Positions 1 to 7,638 of a stretch of 20,671 nucleotides of DNA are shown piece after piece. Under the pieces are notes generated by a model. The model was not told the DNA's origin. It was given only the letters and a program-made list of their open reading frames with translations, and ran no database searches. Both the position numbers and the translations under genes were made by a program. Source of the DNA: CAYMAT01 sp964388495 (GTDB taxonomy: Bacteria; Patescibacteriota; Gracilibacteria; Peribacterales; Peribacteraceae); NCBI GenBank assembly GCA_964388495.1, contig CAYMAT010000021.1, positions 1-20,671 on the forward strand, given 5' to 3'. Every line of letters starts with the position of its first letter. Position 1 is the stretch's first letter.

Positions 1-2
1 AG

Positions 3-626
3 CACATCTACAAGACCAAACCCCTCAGTACCCTCAAGATCTGGGGCAGGGCCCTGAACCGTATCCAGATGGACGCCGTGGCGGGCATCGTCTGGTCGGC
101 CATCAGCCGTGAGGACCTGCAGGAGATGGGGGCTACCAGTAAAGAGACGCACGGCATCCTGGATGAATTGATCAGTACCATCCCCAATGCCGATATCCAC
201 GTGCTCTTCACGGAGATGGAAGATGCCTCTGGCACCATCAAGGGCAGCATGCGCAGCTCCGCGGCGATTGATTGCAGCAGGCTGGCGGCAGAATGCTTTG
301 GCGGCGGCGGTCACCCCCGCGCCTCAGGTTTCCGTGTGAAAGGGGGAGGGAACTTCCAGCTTTCCGTTTTGGAAGGAGTGAAAAAGCTCATAGAGGGCAT
401 GAGGCGTCAGAAAGATAGCGATGGGCGATCAGCAGTGAGTGATCAACAATTAGCACAGGGCGATCAGCGATCAGCGATCAGTGATCAGATTCCTCTCAAT
501 AATCAAAAAAAGGAGACTCAAAGCTCACAGCTCACAGCTCACAGCTCAACAGACATCGTCCAGACCCTCACGCCCAAGACCGAGGGGCAGGGGAGCACGG
601 ACGTGGTGGGTGGATTGATGAAGTGA
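3..626 (+). CDS. DHH/DHHA1-family phosphoesterase (NrnA-like), C-terminal part
   Basis: The reading frame is open from the window's left edge, so the N-terminal DHH catalytic domain lies outside; 207 codons are visible. The DHHA1 signature GGGGHPRASGF is encoded near 300-335. In NrnA/RecJ-type enzymes this glycine-rich loop binds the substrate, and NrnA degrades nanoRNA and dephosphorylates pAp. The preceding part (ISREDLQEMGA, then HVLFTEMEDASGTIKGSMRS) fits NrnA-like proteins. In many bacteria nrnA lies close to infB and rbfA, and infB is next here. After the domain there is an odd hydrophilic tail of about 70 residues, encoded partly by 7-bp tandem repeats (425-487 and 522-548), which probably arose by repeat invasion of the 3' end. 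The family call is solid; the choice of NrnA over another DHH protein is probable. Confidence 0.8.
   Translation, partial: HIYKTKPLSTLKIWGRALNRIQMDAVAGIVWSAISREDLQEMGATSKETHGILDELISTIPNADIHVLFTEMEDASGTIKGSMRSSAAIDCSRLAAECFGGGGHPRASGFRVKGGGNFQLSVLEGVKKLIEGMRRQKDSDGRSAVSDQQLAQGDQRSAISDQIPLNNQKKETQSSQLTAHSSTDIVQTLTPKTEGQGSTDVVGGLMK
425..487. repeat. 7-bp degenerate tandem array (GCGATCA-type)
   Basis: Nine 7-nt units in register, starting at 425. Good units GCGATCA or GTGATCA occur at 425, 439, 460, 467, 474 and 481, with degenerate units between. Because 7 is not a multiple of 3, the in-frame product is a 7-residue peptide repeat (DGRSAVS, DQQLAQG, DQRSAIS) in the tail of the DHH protein. Confidence 0.85.
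522..548. repeat. 7-bp tandem array (AGCTCAC)
   Basis: Three perfect copies of AGCTCAC plus a partial fourth (AGCTCA). It lies 34 bp after the GCGATCA array and is also in frame inside the 3' end of the DHH phosphoesterase gene. Same period, unrelated word. Confidence 0.85.
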
Positions 627-700
627 CCGAAGTGTCCGAGGTGACCCAGGTTACCGAGGTGTTTTTGACGTCGGTTACTCTGGTCACGTCGCTAACCTCG
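624..700. repeat. 9-bp tandem array with inverted counterpart forming a hairpin
   Basis: Four degenerate 9-mers (TGACCGAAG, TGTCCGAGG, TGACCCAGG, TTACCGAGG) begin at the stop codon of the DHH gene. After a short T-rich spacer, 670-700 carries similar words in inverted orientation, so the two halves pair imperfectly (about 20 of 31 positions by eye). It sits between the DHH stop and the infB promoter and could act as a weak terminator or transcript-end stabiliser. Confidence 0.6.
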
Positions 701-740
701 AATATTTTTGCTGTGCACTCGATTTCTCCGCAAAATCGTC

Positions 741-746
741 TATACT
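741..746 (+). promoter_or_regulatory. Putative -10 box of infB
   Basis: TATACT matches the sigma70 -10 consensus at 5 of 6 positions and lies 32 bp upstream of the infB start. No good -35 is seen at 16-18 bp. The predicted start of transcription near 753 would leave a leader of about 26 nt with no Shine-Dalgarno sequence. Confidence 0.4.
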
Positions 747-778
747 CTCCCTGGTCATTACCGTATCACTACAAACCT

Positions 779-3088
779 ATGCGCCTTGTGCAGGTGGCAA
801 AAATCTTAGGCATGACGGGACAGGAGCTCCGCAAGGAGCTGTCCGGTGTCAACTTGGGCGTCCGCCCCACGGACCGCGAGGTACCGGATCAATTGGCGCG
901 CGGCGTCATCCGCTTCATTGCCAACAAGAAGGGCATTACGGTGAACATGGATGCCATCGGTACGGACATGGGTGAAGAGAGTGACGGACAGGAGGATCAG
1001 GAGGAACAGGAGGTGAAAGAGGAGCAGGCACCCGCTGCACAGGCAGCGGCAGAGGCTCCAGCGGCTCCCGCGGCACCGGTGAGCGCCGTGGCCATGGCCA
1101 CGCCCCAGACGCTCAGCAGCAGCAAACCCACGGGCTTGCGCGTCATGCGCAAGCTGACGCTGGAGGGAGTGTCCCAGGAGGCCATCGCCCGTCAGGAGAA
1201 GCAGCTCCAGTCCTCCCGCAAGCCGGATACCCGCCGCAACGACCGTCGTCCCGCTCCCGTCAAAAAATCCGTTGCCGAGCGCGACCAGGTGCAGATTAAG
1301 CGCAAGGAGGGCCCGGTGGAGCTGCCGGAGATGATCACGGTGAAGGAGCTTGCGGAAAAGACGGGTGTGCAGGTTTCCCAGGTGATCCAGGCGCTCCTCA
1401 GAAACGGCGTTCTTGCCACCATCACGCAGAGCATCGACTTTGATACCGCGTCCATCGTGGCTGCGGAGCTGGGTGTGACAGTGCTCCGCGCGGCACACAC
1501 GGCCACGGCCGAGGAATTGATCACGCGCAACCTGGAGGAACTCCTCAAGGATGACGCCGAGAACCTGATGTCCCGCCCGCCCATTGTGGTGGTGATGGGT
1601 CACGTGGACCACGGAAAGACCAGTTTGCTGGACGCCATCCGCAGCACGGATGTGGCGGGCGGCGAAGCCGGCGGCATCACGCAGCACATCGGCGCATACC
1701 AGGTGGAGCACGAGTCTTCGCTGGTGGGTGAGGGAAAGAGGAAGATCACCTTTTTGGACACTCCCGGTCATGAGGCCTTCACGGCCATGCGTGCGCGCGG
1801 GGCGCAGGTGACGGACATTGTCATCCTCGTCGTCTCCGCGGAGGAAGGTGTGAAAGCAACCACAGTGGAGGCTATTGACCATGCCAAGGATGCGGGCGTG
1901 CCCATCATCGTGGCTATCACCAAGATCGATAAAGAGCGTGCCGACATTGACCGCGTGAAGGGGGAGGTGGCCGGCCACGGCCTGCAGCCGGAGGAGTGGG
2001 GCGGCACTATCCCCGTCGTTCCGTGCTCCGCCGTCACCAAGGTGGGCATCAACGATATTTTGGATCACGTTCTGCTCATTGCCGAGGAGAAGAAGCTCTC
2101 CGCCAATCCCAACCGCAAGGCGGTCGCCACGGTCATCGAAAGCCATCTGGACTCCTCCATGGGGCCGCTGGCTACGGTGCTGGTCAATACGGGTACGCTC
2201 GCGGTGGGGGACATCATCGTCTGCGGACAGACGCTGGGACGCGTCAAAGCGCTGATCGATTCCCATGGCAAACGCCTCAAGACACTGTCACCCTCCGGCG
2301 CCGCGCGCATTTCCGGTCTGGAAGAGGTGCCTACCGTGGGCGACATTCTGCAGGTGGTGGAGTCCGACAAAGAGGCCCGCCGTCTCCGTGACGCGCTGGT
2401 GGAGCATGCCGGCCGCCAGAAGAAGCGGAGTTTTGCCGATCTCGTCGCGCGCCTCTCGGAAGGAAAGCTCAAGCAGCTCAAGGTGGTGCTCAAGACGGAT
2501 GCCCAGGGGTCGCTGGAGGCGATTGAGGATTCCCTCAGCAAGCTCACCAGCGCCGATGATCCGTCCGTGACGGTCAAAGTCATCCACGGTGCCGTGGGCG
2601 CCGTGTCCGAAAGCGACGTGATGATGGCGGCAGCCAGTGACGGCGTGGTGATGGCGTTCCACGTGGGCATTGCCGCCGAGGTCCGCCGTACGGCCGAGCG
2701 CGAGGGCGTGCAGGTGCGTGAGTACGAGATTCTCTACGAGCTCTTGGACGAGGTGCAGAAACTGCTCTCTGGTCTGGTGGAGCCCGTGGAGGAGGAGATC
2801 GTGCTGGGTCACCTGGAGATCCGCGGCGTGTTCTTCCGCGACAAGAGCGAGCAGATCGTGGGCGGCAAGGTCACCGATGGGATCCTCAAGCGTGTCCAGT
2901 GCCGTCTGGTGCGCGGGGGGAAGGTGGTGGAGACCGGCCGCATCCTTTCGCTCAAGCACGTGGACAAGGACATCAAAGAGGCCAAGGAAGGCCAGGAATG
3001 CGGTATGAAGGTGGATATGAACACCGCCATAGAGGAAGGCGATGTTCTGGAAGCCTTCAACAAGGAACTCCGCAAGAAGGCGGAGTGA
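779..3088 (+). CDS. infB: Translation initiation factor IF-2
   Basis: IF-2 is the GTPase that places initiator tRNA on the 30S subunit and promotes subunit joining. The product is 769 aa from the ATG at 779. That start gives MRLVQVAKILGM, a typical IF2N beginning; the open frame continues upstream only through a 9-bp repeat, which is unlikely to be coding. Visible parts are an N-terminal IF2N-like segment, an acidic Ala/Pro/Glu-rich linker (about 60-105), a second IF2N-like segment, then the G domain: G1 GHVDHGKT (274-281), a switch I-like GGITQHIGAY, G3 DTPGHEAF (from 327) and G5 PCSAVTKVG. G4 reads TKID at 381-384 in place of the usual NKxD. The C-terminal domains end in an IF2-C-like region (LVRGGKVVETGRILSLKH). 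No Shine-Dalgarno sequence is visible. The convergent minus-strand gene ends 3 bp after the stop. Confidence 0.97.
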   Translation: MRLVQVAKILGMTGQELRKELSGVNLGVRPTDREVPDQLARGVIRFIANKKGITVNMDAIGTDMGEESDGQEDQEEQEVKEEQAPAAQAAAEAPAAPAAPVSAVAMATPQTLSSSKPTGLRVMRKLTLEGVSQEAIARQEKQLQSSRKPDTRRNDRRPAPVKKSVAERDQVQIKRKEGPVELPEMITVKELAEKTGVQVSQVIQALLRNGVLATITQSIDFDTASIVAAELGVTVLRAAHTATAEELITRNLEELLKDDAENLMSRPPIVVVMGHVDHGKTSLLDAIRSTDVAGGEAGGITQHIGAYQVEHESSLVGEGKRKITFLDTPGHEAFTAMRARGAQVTDIVILVVSAEEGVKATTVEAIDHAKDAGVPIIVAITKIDKERADIDRVKGEVAGHGLQPEEWGGTIPVVPCSAVTKVGINDILDHVLLIAEEKKLSANPNRKAVATVIESHLDSSMGPLATVLVNTGTLAVGDIIVCGQTLGRVKALIDSHGKRLKTLSPSGAARISGLEEVPTVGDILQVVESDKEARRLRDALVEHAGRQKKRSFADLVARLSEGKLKQLKVVLKTDAQGSLEAIEDSLSKLTSADDPSVTVKVIHGAVGAVSESDVMMAAASDGVVMAFHVGIAAEVRRTAEREGVQVREYEILYELLDEVQKLLSGLVEPVEEEIVLGHLEIRGVFFRDKSEQIVGGKVTDGILKRVQCRLVRGGKVVETGRILSLKHVDKDIKEAKEGQECGMKVDMNTAIEEGDVLEAFNKELRKKAE

Positions 3089-3091
3089 CCA

Positions 3092-4312
3092 TCAGATGGC
3101 CGTGCGGGGAGAGGTGCCGGAGCGAATGTACTGCACCGCGTGCGCGCGCGTCTCCGGGCGCGAGGCCCGCAGTATGGTGCTGTAGAACGCGCGGAAGTCC
3201 GTTCCGTTCAGGCTGGTTCTCTGCTGCTCCGGAGTTGCGCCTTCGCGGGAATCCAGCATCCGGCGCACATCTGCCTGGATATCCGCAGGGGCAAGATTGA
3301 CGATTTGCGTCACCTGGCTCCGCGGCTGGCGGGGGTCTGCGGGATCCTCCGCGGTAAACGCCTTGCCTTGGTGGATGGTATTGCCCACAACGGGTCGACC
3401 CTGTGCGTAGAGCCGCTCGACAAACGTGGCCCAGGAGTCACCGGAAACGGCATACCCCTTGGCCCGGAAATCCTCCAGGCTGCGCAGGGGGCGGCGTCCC
3501 TGTCTTTCTAGCGGTGACGTGCCTTTGGTAAGCCAGCTGAGCTGCTGGTTGAGCCGCTCGCTTCCGTCCGCCGTGATATCACCCCAGCCGGCGGCCAGGG
3601 CAGCGGTTCCCCAGTACAGCGCCGGCGCGGTGAGGCTGGAGTCCTTGTTTTTGAGTGCCATGAACGTGGTGATGAGCCCCCCAATGCCGGCCACTGCGGC
3701 AACTCCCATGCGCATGCCTTCCCCCACGCTCTTGCGGAGCCGGGGGTTCCGGCCCAGGTTTTTGACGTCCACCACGTGAACGGCGGGGTGGATGGAAGGG
3801 ATGGCCGCCCGCACCTCGCTCCGGAAAAATGCGATGACGCGGTCAATGGGCTCGCGCTGCTCCGGGGAAAAACTCGCCATGGATTTTTCCAGGCGTTCCA
3901 GATCGCCATTCACCATCTGCCGGTCCAGCATGCGTGCCACGGCAATAGGATCCCCGTCTTTGCCGTCCACGGCGCGCTTTTTGCACAGGCGTTCCAGCGT
4001 GCGCAGGAGTGTGATGGCATCACGGCTCACGCCCGCCACTAGCGGGGAGGTTTTGGCGTGCTTTTCCGTCTCCTCCCGGAGTTTCCCCGCGCTTTCCCCC
4101 AGGGTGACAATGCCCGGGCGCAGGCTTTCCACCCAGGCGCCCACGGTCTGGTCCGTGTGGCTTTCCGCAAGCGGGCCGCCGCTCTCCACGCCGGAGGCCA
4201 GCCGGGAGAGCTGCGCGTTGACGCGGCCGCGCAGGCGCAGTCTCTGCATGCGGGGGGTTTCCTGCTGCACTTCCGGCCCCTGTGCGCCCATGGAGGATTC
4301 CAGTGTGCTCAC
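3092..4312 (-). CDS. Hypothetical protein coupled to the VirB6/TrbL-like gene
   Basis: A 406-residue protein I do not recognise. The GTG at 4312 lies 3 bp after the stop of the upstream membrane-protein gene, indicating translational coupling; an ATG at 4291 (MGAQGPEVQQE) is an alternative start. The N-terminal half is charged and probably helical. Around the middle are two short hydrophobic stretches (GVAAVAGIGGLITTFMAL and ALYWGTAALAAGW) that could form a transmembrane hairpin. The C-terminal half is soluble and rich in Arg, Asp and Gln. There is no signal peptide and no enzyme motif that I can see. The tight pairing with a VirB6/TrbL-like protein suggests a shared envelope or secretion role; this is inferred from context only. 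Confidence 0.7.
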   Translation of the reverse strand: MSTLESSMGAQGPEVQQETPRMQRLRLRGRVNAQLSRLASGVESGGPLAESHTDQTVGAWVESLRPGIVTLGESAGKLREETEKHAKTSPLVAGVSRDAITLLRTLERLCKKRAVDGKDGDPIAVARMLDRQMVNGDLERLEKSMASFSPEQREPIDRVIAFFRSEVRAAIPSIHPAVHVVDVKNLGRNPRLRKSVGEGMRMGVAAVAGIGGLITTFMALKNKDSSLTAPALYWGTAALAAGWGDITADGSERLNQQLSWLTKGTSPLERQGRRPLRSLEDFRAKGYAVSGDSWATFVERLYAQGRPVVGNTIHQGKAFTAEDPADPRQPRSQVTQIVNLAPADIQADVRRMLDSREGATPEQQRTSLNGTDFRAFYSTILRASRPETRAHAVQYIRSGTSPRTAI

Positions 4313-4315
4313 GGA

Positions 4316-5363
4316 TTAGGGGGTGATGACGGAACCACTTGTTCCTGCTCCTGCCGCGTTCATGCGATCCTGGAGGGTCTTGGCTTGCGTGGCATTGATG
4401 ACTCCCGCAGCCTGCAGAGCCTGGATGGCATTGCCTTGGGTGTTTCCCTGGAGGACGGTCAGGTCCGTGCGGCCAATGTCCTGGAGTGCTTTGGTCAAAC
4501 GCTCGGCCTGCTGCGCCGCGGTACCGCTGCCGTCCTTGATGACTTCCTCAATGCGCACGCTGATATTGGTGCGCGCAGGGGCGGTAATGGACTTGTTGAT
4601 GCTTTCCGTGAGTGTTTTGACGGCCGGGGCGGTTGCACCTGTCCCACCTGTGCGCGGCAGGCCCAGAGATTCCGATAGATTCGGGGGACGGCCCAGACGG
4701 TTGACGGATTGCAGCATGTTGCGGCCGGCGTGCAGGAATTCCATGGGGGAACGGCGTGCAGGGCTGCCGTCTGCCTCCGTGCGGCCGGGAACGGGAATGA
4801 ACTGCATGCTGAGCGGCAGCTTGTAGGCGAATTCTCCCAGCTGCTTGCCAAAGCCTTCGATCTTGTCCGTGAACATGCCCATCATGCCGGCCTTGTCGCT
4901 CTTGAGTGCCTCAAACGAGTACTTCCAGAGAACAAAGAGCGCAATGCACATCCAGAGCATCTGCCACAGATCGCTCACGCCGCTGAAAACCGGGAATTTC
5001 TCCAGTGTGCCAAAGCCCGAGGGCGCCACGTGCGATGCGGCGCCGATATTGAGCATCATGAACGCCACGGAGAAGGGGACTGCCACTTTGATGGGCACCA
5101 GAATGGCCTGGATGAACTGGTCCTGGATGGGTTTGACCATGTCGTTGACCGATTCAAACACGTACCCCAGCGCCACCAGCGGCATGAATGCCATGGTGAG
5201 CCACAGCACGGGGATGCGGATGATGAATGCCGCTGCCATGGCCATCAGCGGGAACAGAATGGCGATGTGCAGCACCAGAACGATGATCAACTTGATGACC
5301 ACGCCAATGAGGCGTTCCAGCGCCTCGCTTGCCGGCAGCGTGTCCGGGATATCTTCGCGCAAG
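4316..5363 (-). CDS. VirB6/TrbL-like polytopic membrane protein, C-terminal piece
   Basis: The 348 residues after the sequence gap probably belong to the same protein as 5374-6156. Membrane segments are clear: a long hydrophobic block (from LIGVVIKLIIVLVLHIAILF through PVLWLTMAFMPLVALGYVF), then VPFSVAFMMLNIGAA, then LWQMLWMCIALFVLWKYSF. About 190 hydrophilic residues follow (GRTEADGSPARRSPMEF onward, Ala/Thr/Gln-rich). Several helices followed by a soluble tail is typical of VirB6/TrbL-like proteins in type IV secretion-like loci of Patescibacteria. No VirB4-type ATPase is visible in the window, so the system cannot be confirmed. The TAA stop at 4316 abuts the GTG of the next gene. Confidence 0.7.
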
Positions 5364-5373
5364 NNNNNNNNNN
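5364..5373. other. Assembly gap (10 N)
   Basis: Ten Ns interrupt the membrane-protein gene. Upstream, 6156-5374 is exactly 261 codons. Downstream, the frame that reaches the TAA at 4316 begins with one extra base (5363). For one uninterrupted gene the missing sequence must therefore be 3k+2 bases, so 10 is a placeholder or the literal length would imply a frameshift. Confidence 0.95.
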
Positions 5374-6156
5374 GTTGATGTCCGCCAGCCAGCGCAGGCG
5401 CGCATGGTTGGCCACCAGTCCGTCCAAAATGCGTATGGGTGTTTTGACCGTATCGGCTTCGCTCAAGGGCTTGAGCTGTACGCACACCAGCGGGGGCAGC
5501 GGGCATTTCCAGCCGTCTTCGCCGTCCGTAATGGTGGCGGTCTGGCTGCGTAAAAAGCGGAAGTCCACGGCGGCCATGCAGGGGCGATCCTCCGTTTCCC
5601 CGGGGCCGGGGGGGAGGGAACAGCCATCCATGCTGAGCAGGCTGGGGATCTGGTAGGCCGTATAGGTCATCACCTGTCCGGCATCAAACAGCGCGCGGGG
5701 GATGAACCAGGAGAAGTTGACGATCACCAGGGCCATGACGAATTTCTTCAGCTTTTCCCCCAGGTTGGGCATATCCGCACGGACAATGGCCATGATGGCG
5801 TACCCAATCAATCCCACGGCAAAACCCATATTCACGATATCGCGCGTGAACTGCCAAATACTGTGCAGCGTCATCAGAAACGGGCCGTCCGTACCGTCTT
5901 CACCAATATCAAAGATGAACTGAGGATCCAGTACATGGTGCAGAACCCACAGAATCAGCCATGCAAAGAAATCCAGAATAGTGATGAAAAACGTGATGAT
6001 GTGCGTGGAACCGTTGATGAATGTCTGGCTGAAGTTCACGGCCTGTGCGGATGCGGTCTGCACAGGGCCCAGAGCCTCCGGCAGAAGTCCCGTGACAAGG
6101 AGAATTGTCAGGAAGGAGACCGACAGGAAACGGAAAGCATTCCGAAGTGAAGGCAT
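5374..6156 (-). CDS. VirB6/TrbL-like polytopic membrane protein, N-terminal piece
   Basis: The 261 codons before the gap. The start is ATG at 6156, chosen because it begins a signal-peptide-like sequence (MPSLRNAFRFLSVSFLTILL, then an ASAQA cleavage-like site) and lies 6 nt downstream of a well-formed promoter; the frame stays open to 6267 but that part would be untranscribed. Membrane segments follow around IITFFITILDFFAWLILWVL, MGFAVGLIGYAIMAIV and FVMALVIVNFSWFIP. A periplasmic-type stretch with Cys residues (DGCSLPPGPGETEDRPC, later KCPLPPLVC) precedes the gap. The architecture resembles VirB6/TrbL-like proteins, but I see no diagnostic motif, so the family call is moderate. Confidence 0.7.
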
Positions 6157-6162
6157 CAGGAT

Positions 6163-6191
6163 AGTATAGCACTTTTTGGCTTTCTGAACAA
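6163..6191 (-). promoter_or_regulatory. Sigma70-type promoter with leaderless start
   Basis: On the minus strand, -35 TTGTTC (6191-6186), a 17-bp spacer, -10 TATACT (6168-6163), then 6 nt to the ATG at 6156. Transcription would begin at about the A of the start codon, so the mRNA would have no 5' leader. Confidence 0.75.
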
Positions 6192-6349
6192 TAAATACCT
6201 TTCTCCACTCCAGAGGGATGTCAGGGAAAGTTATCACGACATACATTGGGAAAAAAAGCGAGTACATTCTGTATACAAAATTCTACAAATTTTTTCGATA
6301 AATTCTCAGTTTTTATCTTCTGCAAGCCATTTTTGAAGAACACTATTTA

Positions 6350-6361
6350 TACTCAAGAGTT
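6350..6361. promoter_or_regulatory. Imperfect operator-like palindrome, copy 1
   Basis: TACTCAAGAGTT is a near copy of the core of the perfect palindrome 38 bp downstream (TACTCATGAGTA). Both lie in the region between the membrane-protein promoter and the winged-helix gene. Confidence 0.45.
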
Positions 6362-6386
6362 TGATCACTTTTCTTGCGCTACCCAT

Positions 6387-6400
6387 GTACTCATGAGTAC
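6387..6400. promoter_or_regulatory. Perfect 14-bp palindrome, probable operator
   Basis: GTACTCATGAGTAC is its own reverse complement and ends 15 bp before the ATG of the winged-helix gene. A dimeric winged-helix regulator encoded next to such a palindrome is a common autoregulatory arrangement. The binding is inferred. Confidence 0.5.
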
Positions 6401-6415
6401 CGTTTGTGATCGGAC

Positions 6416-7000
6416 ATGTCCTCCTCCACGCTCAAAGCACTGTTTTCCTCTCAGACACGCGTCAAATTGTTGGCGACGTTCCTTTTGCATCCCGAGAGCG
6501 AGTACTTCATCCGCGAGCTGACGCGTCTCTTGGGCGAGCAAATCAACAGCATCCGCCGCGAATTGGAAAACCTCCGGAAAATCGGTCTGGTAAAAGCGCG
6601 TCATCGCAACCGCAAAAAGTATTATAAAGTGGACACGGAGTTCCCCCTCTACGCCGATCTCCGCAATCTCTTCAGTAAGGAGATCCAGTCCGAGAGCCCG
6701 GTCATCGCCAGTCTCAAGAGCCTCCCCAATATCCAGTTGGTGCTTCTGGCCGGCTCCTTCACCGGTACGGAAAGCAAAGTGGACCTGTTGGTGGTGGGCA
6801 GCGTGAAAAAAGAGCTCATCGAGGCGCTGCTGCTCCAGGACCCCGAGCTCAAGAACGTGAAGTACTCCATTTTTCCCGAGGCGGACTTCCTCTACCGCGT
6901 GAGTCTGCACGACCGCTTCATTCTGGAGATTCTGGATGACCCGCGGCACATGCTGGTGCTCAATACCATCGGGGACAAGATTGCGGAGGCGCGGAAATAG
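6416..7000 (+). CDS. Winged-helix DNA-binding protein with nucleotidyltransferase-like domain
   Basis: A 194-residue protein. Residues about 5-75 look like an ArsR/MarR-type winged helix (RVKLLATFLLHPESEYFIRE, recognition-helix region INSIRRELENLRKIG, wing with RHRNRKKYYKV). Residues about 105-175 resemble a minimal nucleotidyltransferase fold: GSFTG (113-117), then KVDLLVVG with Asp123, as in the GS...DxD strand-loop motif. Only one acidic residue of the usual pair is evident, so catalysis is uncertain and the domain may be a sensor. The start is ATG at 6416, with no Shine-Dalgarno sequence. Two TACTCA/GAGTA palindromes upstream suggest autoregulation. No partner toxin gene is adjacent. Likely a transcriptional regulator; its target is unknown. 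Confidence 0.8.
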   Translation: MSSSTLKALFSSQTRVKLLATFLLHPESEYFIRELTRLLGEQINSIRRELENLRKIGLVKARHRNRKKYYKVDTEFPLYADLRNLFSKEIQSESPVIASLKSLPNIQLVLLAGSFTGTESKVDLLVVGSVKKELIEALLLQDPELKNVKYSIFPEADFLYRVSLHDRFILEILDDPRHMLVLNTIGDKIAEARK

Positions 7001-7017
7001 TCGCCTGTGCTCCCGGT

Positions 7018-7063
7018 CAGCCTCTGGTCCGATGGGTTTTACGAGGCTGGTGCACGGTTTTTT
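7018..7063 (+). terminator. Weak terminator-like hairpin after the winged-helix gene
   Basis: CAGCCTC (7018-7024) pairs with GAGGCTG (7043-7049) over an 18-nt loop, and a run of six Ts follows at 7058-7063. The stem is short and the T run sits 8 nt away, so this is only a candidate. Confidence 0.3.
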
Positions 7064-7151
7064 GGTTCTGTACGCGCTTTGGCGGCCCTATTCTCGCCTT
7101 TACAACCCCCCGCCGTCCCGGTACCCTTTTCCGGCTTTAACGCCATATTCC

Positions 7152-7598
7152 ATGCCCTCCCAGATTCTCCACACCCAGGCTAAGAAACTTGAAAAAAAGG
7201 TCCCTGACCTGGTTCCGGGCATGACGGTGCGTGTGCATGAGCGCGTGAAGGAAGGCGAGAAAGAGCGCACGCAGATTTTTGAGGGGCTCATCATCAGCAT
7301 CCACAAGGGTCACACCAGCATGGACCGTTCGTTCACGGTGCGCCGCGTGGTGTCCGCCGTGGGCGTGGAAAAGACGTTCCCGCTCTACTCTCCGGTTCTG
7401 GAAAAAATCGAGGTTCGGAAGGTGGCCAAAGTCCGCCGTGCCAAGCTCTCCTTCCTGCGCGGACGCAGCGGCAAGGCTGCCCGCATGAGCGAGCGCTTCA
7501 TTGGTTCCGAGGATTTCGGCGCCGCTGTGGCAGCTCCGGAAGCCCCTGCCGCGGAGGCAGCAGCGGAAGAGAAGGCCCCGGTTACGGAGGCCAAGTAA
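7152..7598 (+). CDS. rplS: 50S ribosomal protein L19
   Basis: L19 lies at the 30S-50S interface of the ribosome. The product is 148 aa from the ATG at 7152; the frame is open upstream but the family start is here (MPSQILHTQAKKLEKKVPDL). Signature stretches are PGMTVRVHERVKEGEKERTQ, FEGLIISIHKG, FTVRRVVSAVGVEKTFPLYS, and the basic segment KVAKVRRAKLSFLRGRSGKAAR. The usual length is about 115 residues. Here an Ala/Glu/Pro-rich tail of roughly 30 residues (from FGAAVAAPEAPAAEAA) is added. There is no Shine-Dalgarno sequence. TATTCT at 7089-7094 might be a -10 box, leaving a leader of about 50 nt; the evidence is weak. The usual neighbours trmD and rimM are not present. Confidence 0.95.
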   Translation: MPSQILHTQAKKLEKKVPDLVPGMTVRVHERVKEGEKERTQIFEGLIISIHKGHTSMDRSFTVRRVVSAVGVEKTFPLYSPVLEKIEVRKVAKVRRAKLSFLRGRSGKAARMSERFIGSEDFGAAVAAPEAPAAEAAAEEKAPVTEAK

Positions 7599-7626
7599 AT
7601 CCGGGTGAGGGAAAAAGGAGTTCCGC

Positions 7627-7632
7627 TATAAT
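7627..7632 (+). promoter_or_regulatory. -10 box giving a leaderless csaB-like mRNA
   Basis: A perfect TATAAT, followed by 6 nt and then the GTG start at 7639. The -35 region (7604-7609) is poor. The short gap after the L19 stop leaves no room for a longer leader. Confidence 0.65.
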
Positions 7633-7638
7633 TTTGCT

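Noticed and set aside
425..548. CRISPR-like repeats
   Set aside because: The units are 7 bp with no unique spacers; these are short tandem repeats.
623..778. N-terminal extension of infB beginning MTEVSEVTQVTEV
   Set aside because: It is encoded by the 9-bp repeat and spans the -10 box; the IF-2 family start is at 779.
806..2266. A 486-codon open frame on the minus strand
   Set aside because: Antisense to infB; its His/Arg-rich product reflects G/C-rich codons read backwards, and infB is unambiguous.
6157..6267. Upstream extension of the VirB6/TrbL-like protein
   Set aside because: It would run through the promoter; the ATG at 6156 starts a signal peptide and lies 6 nt after the -10 box.
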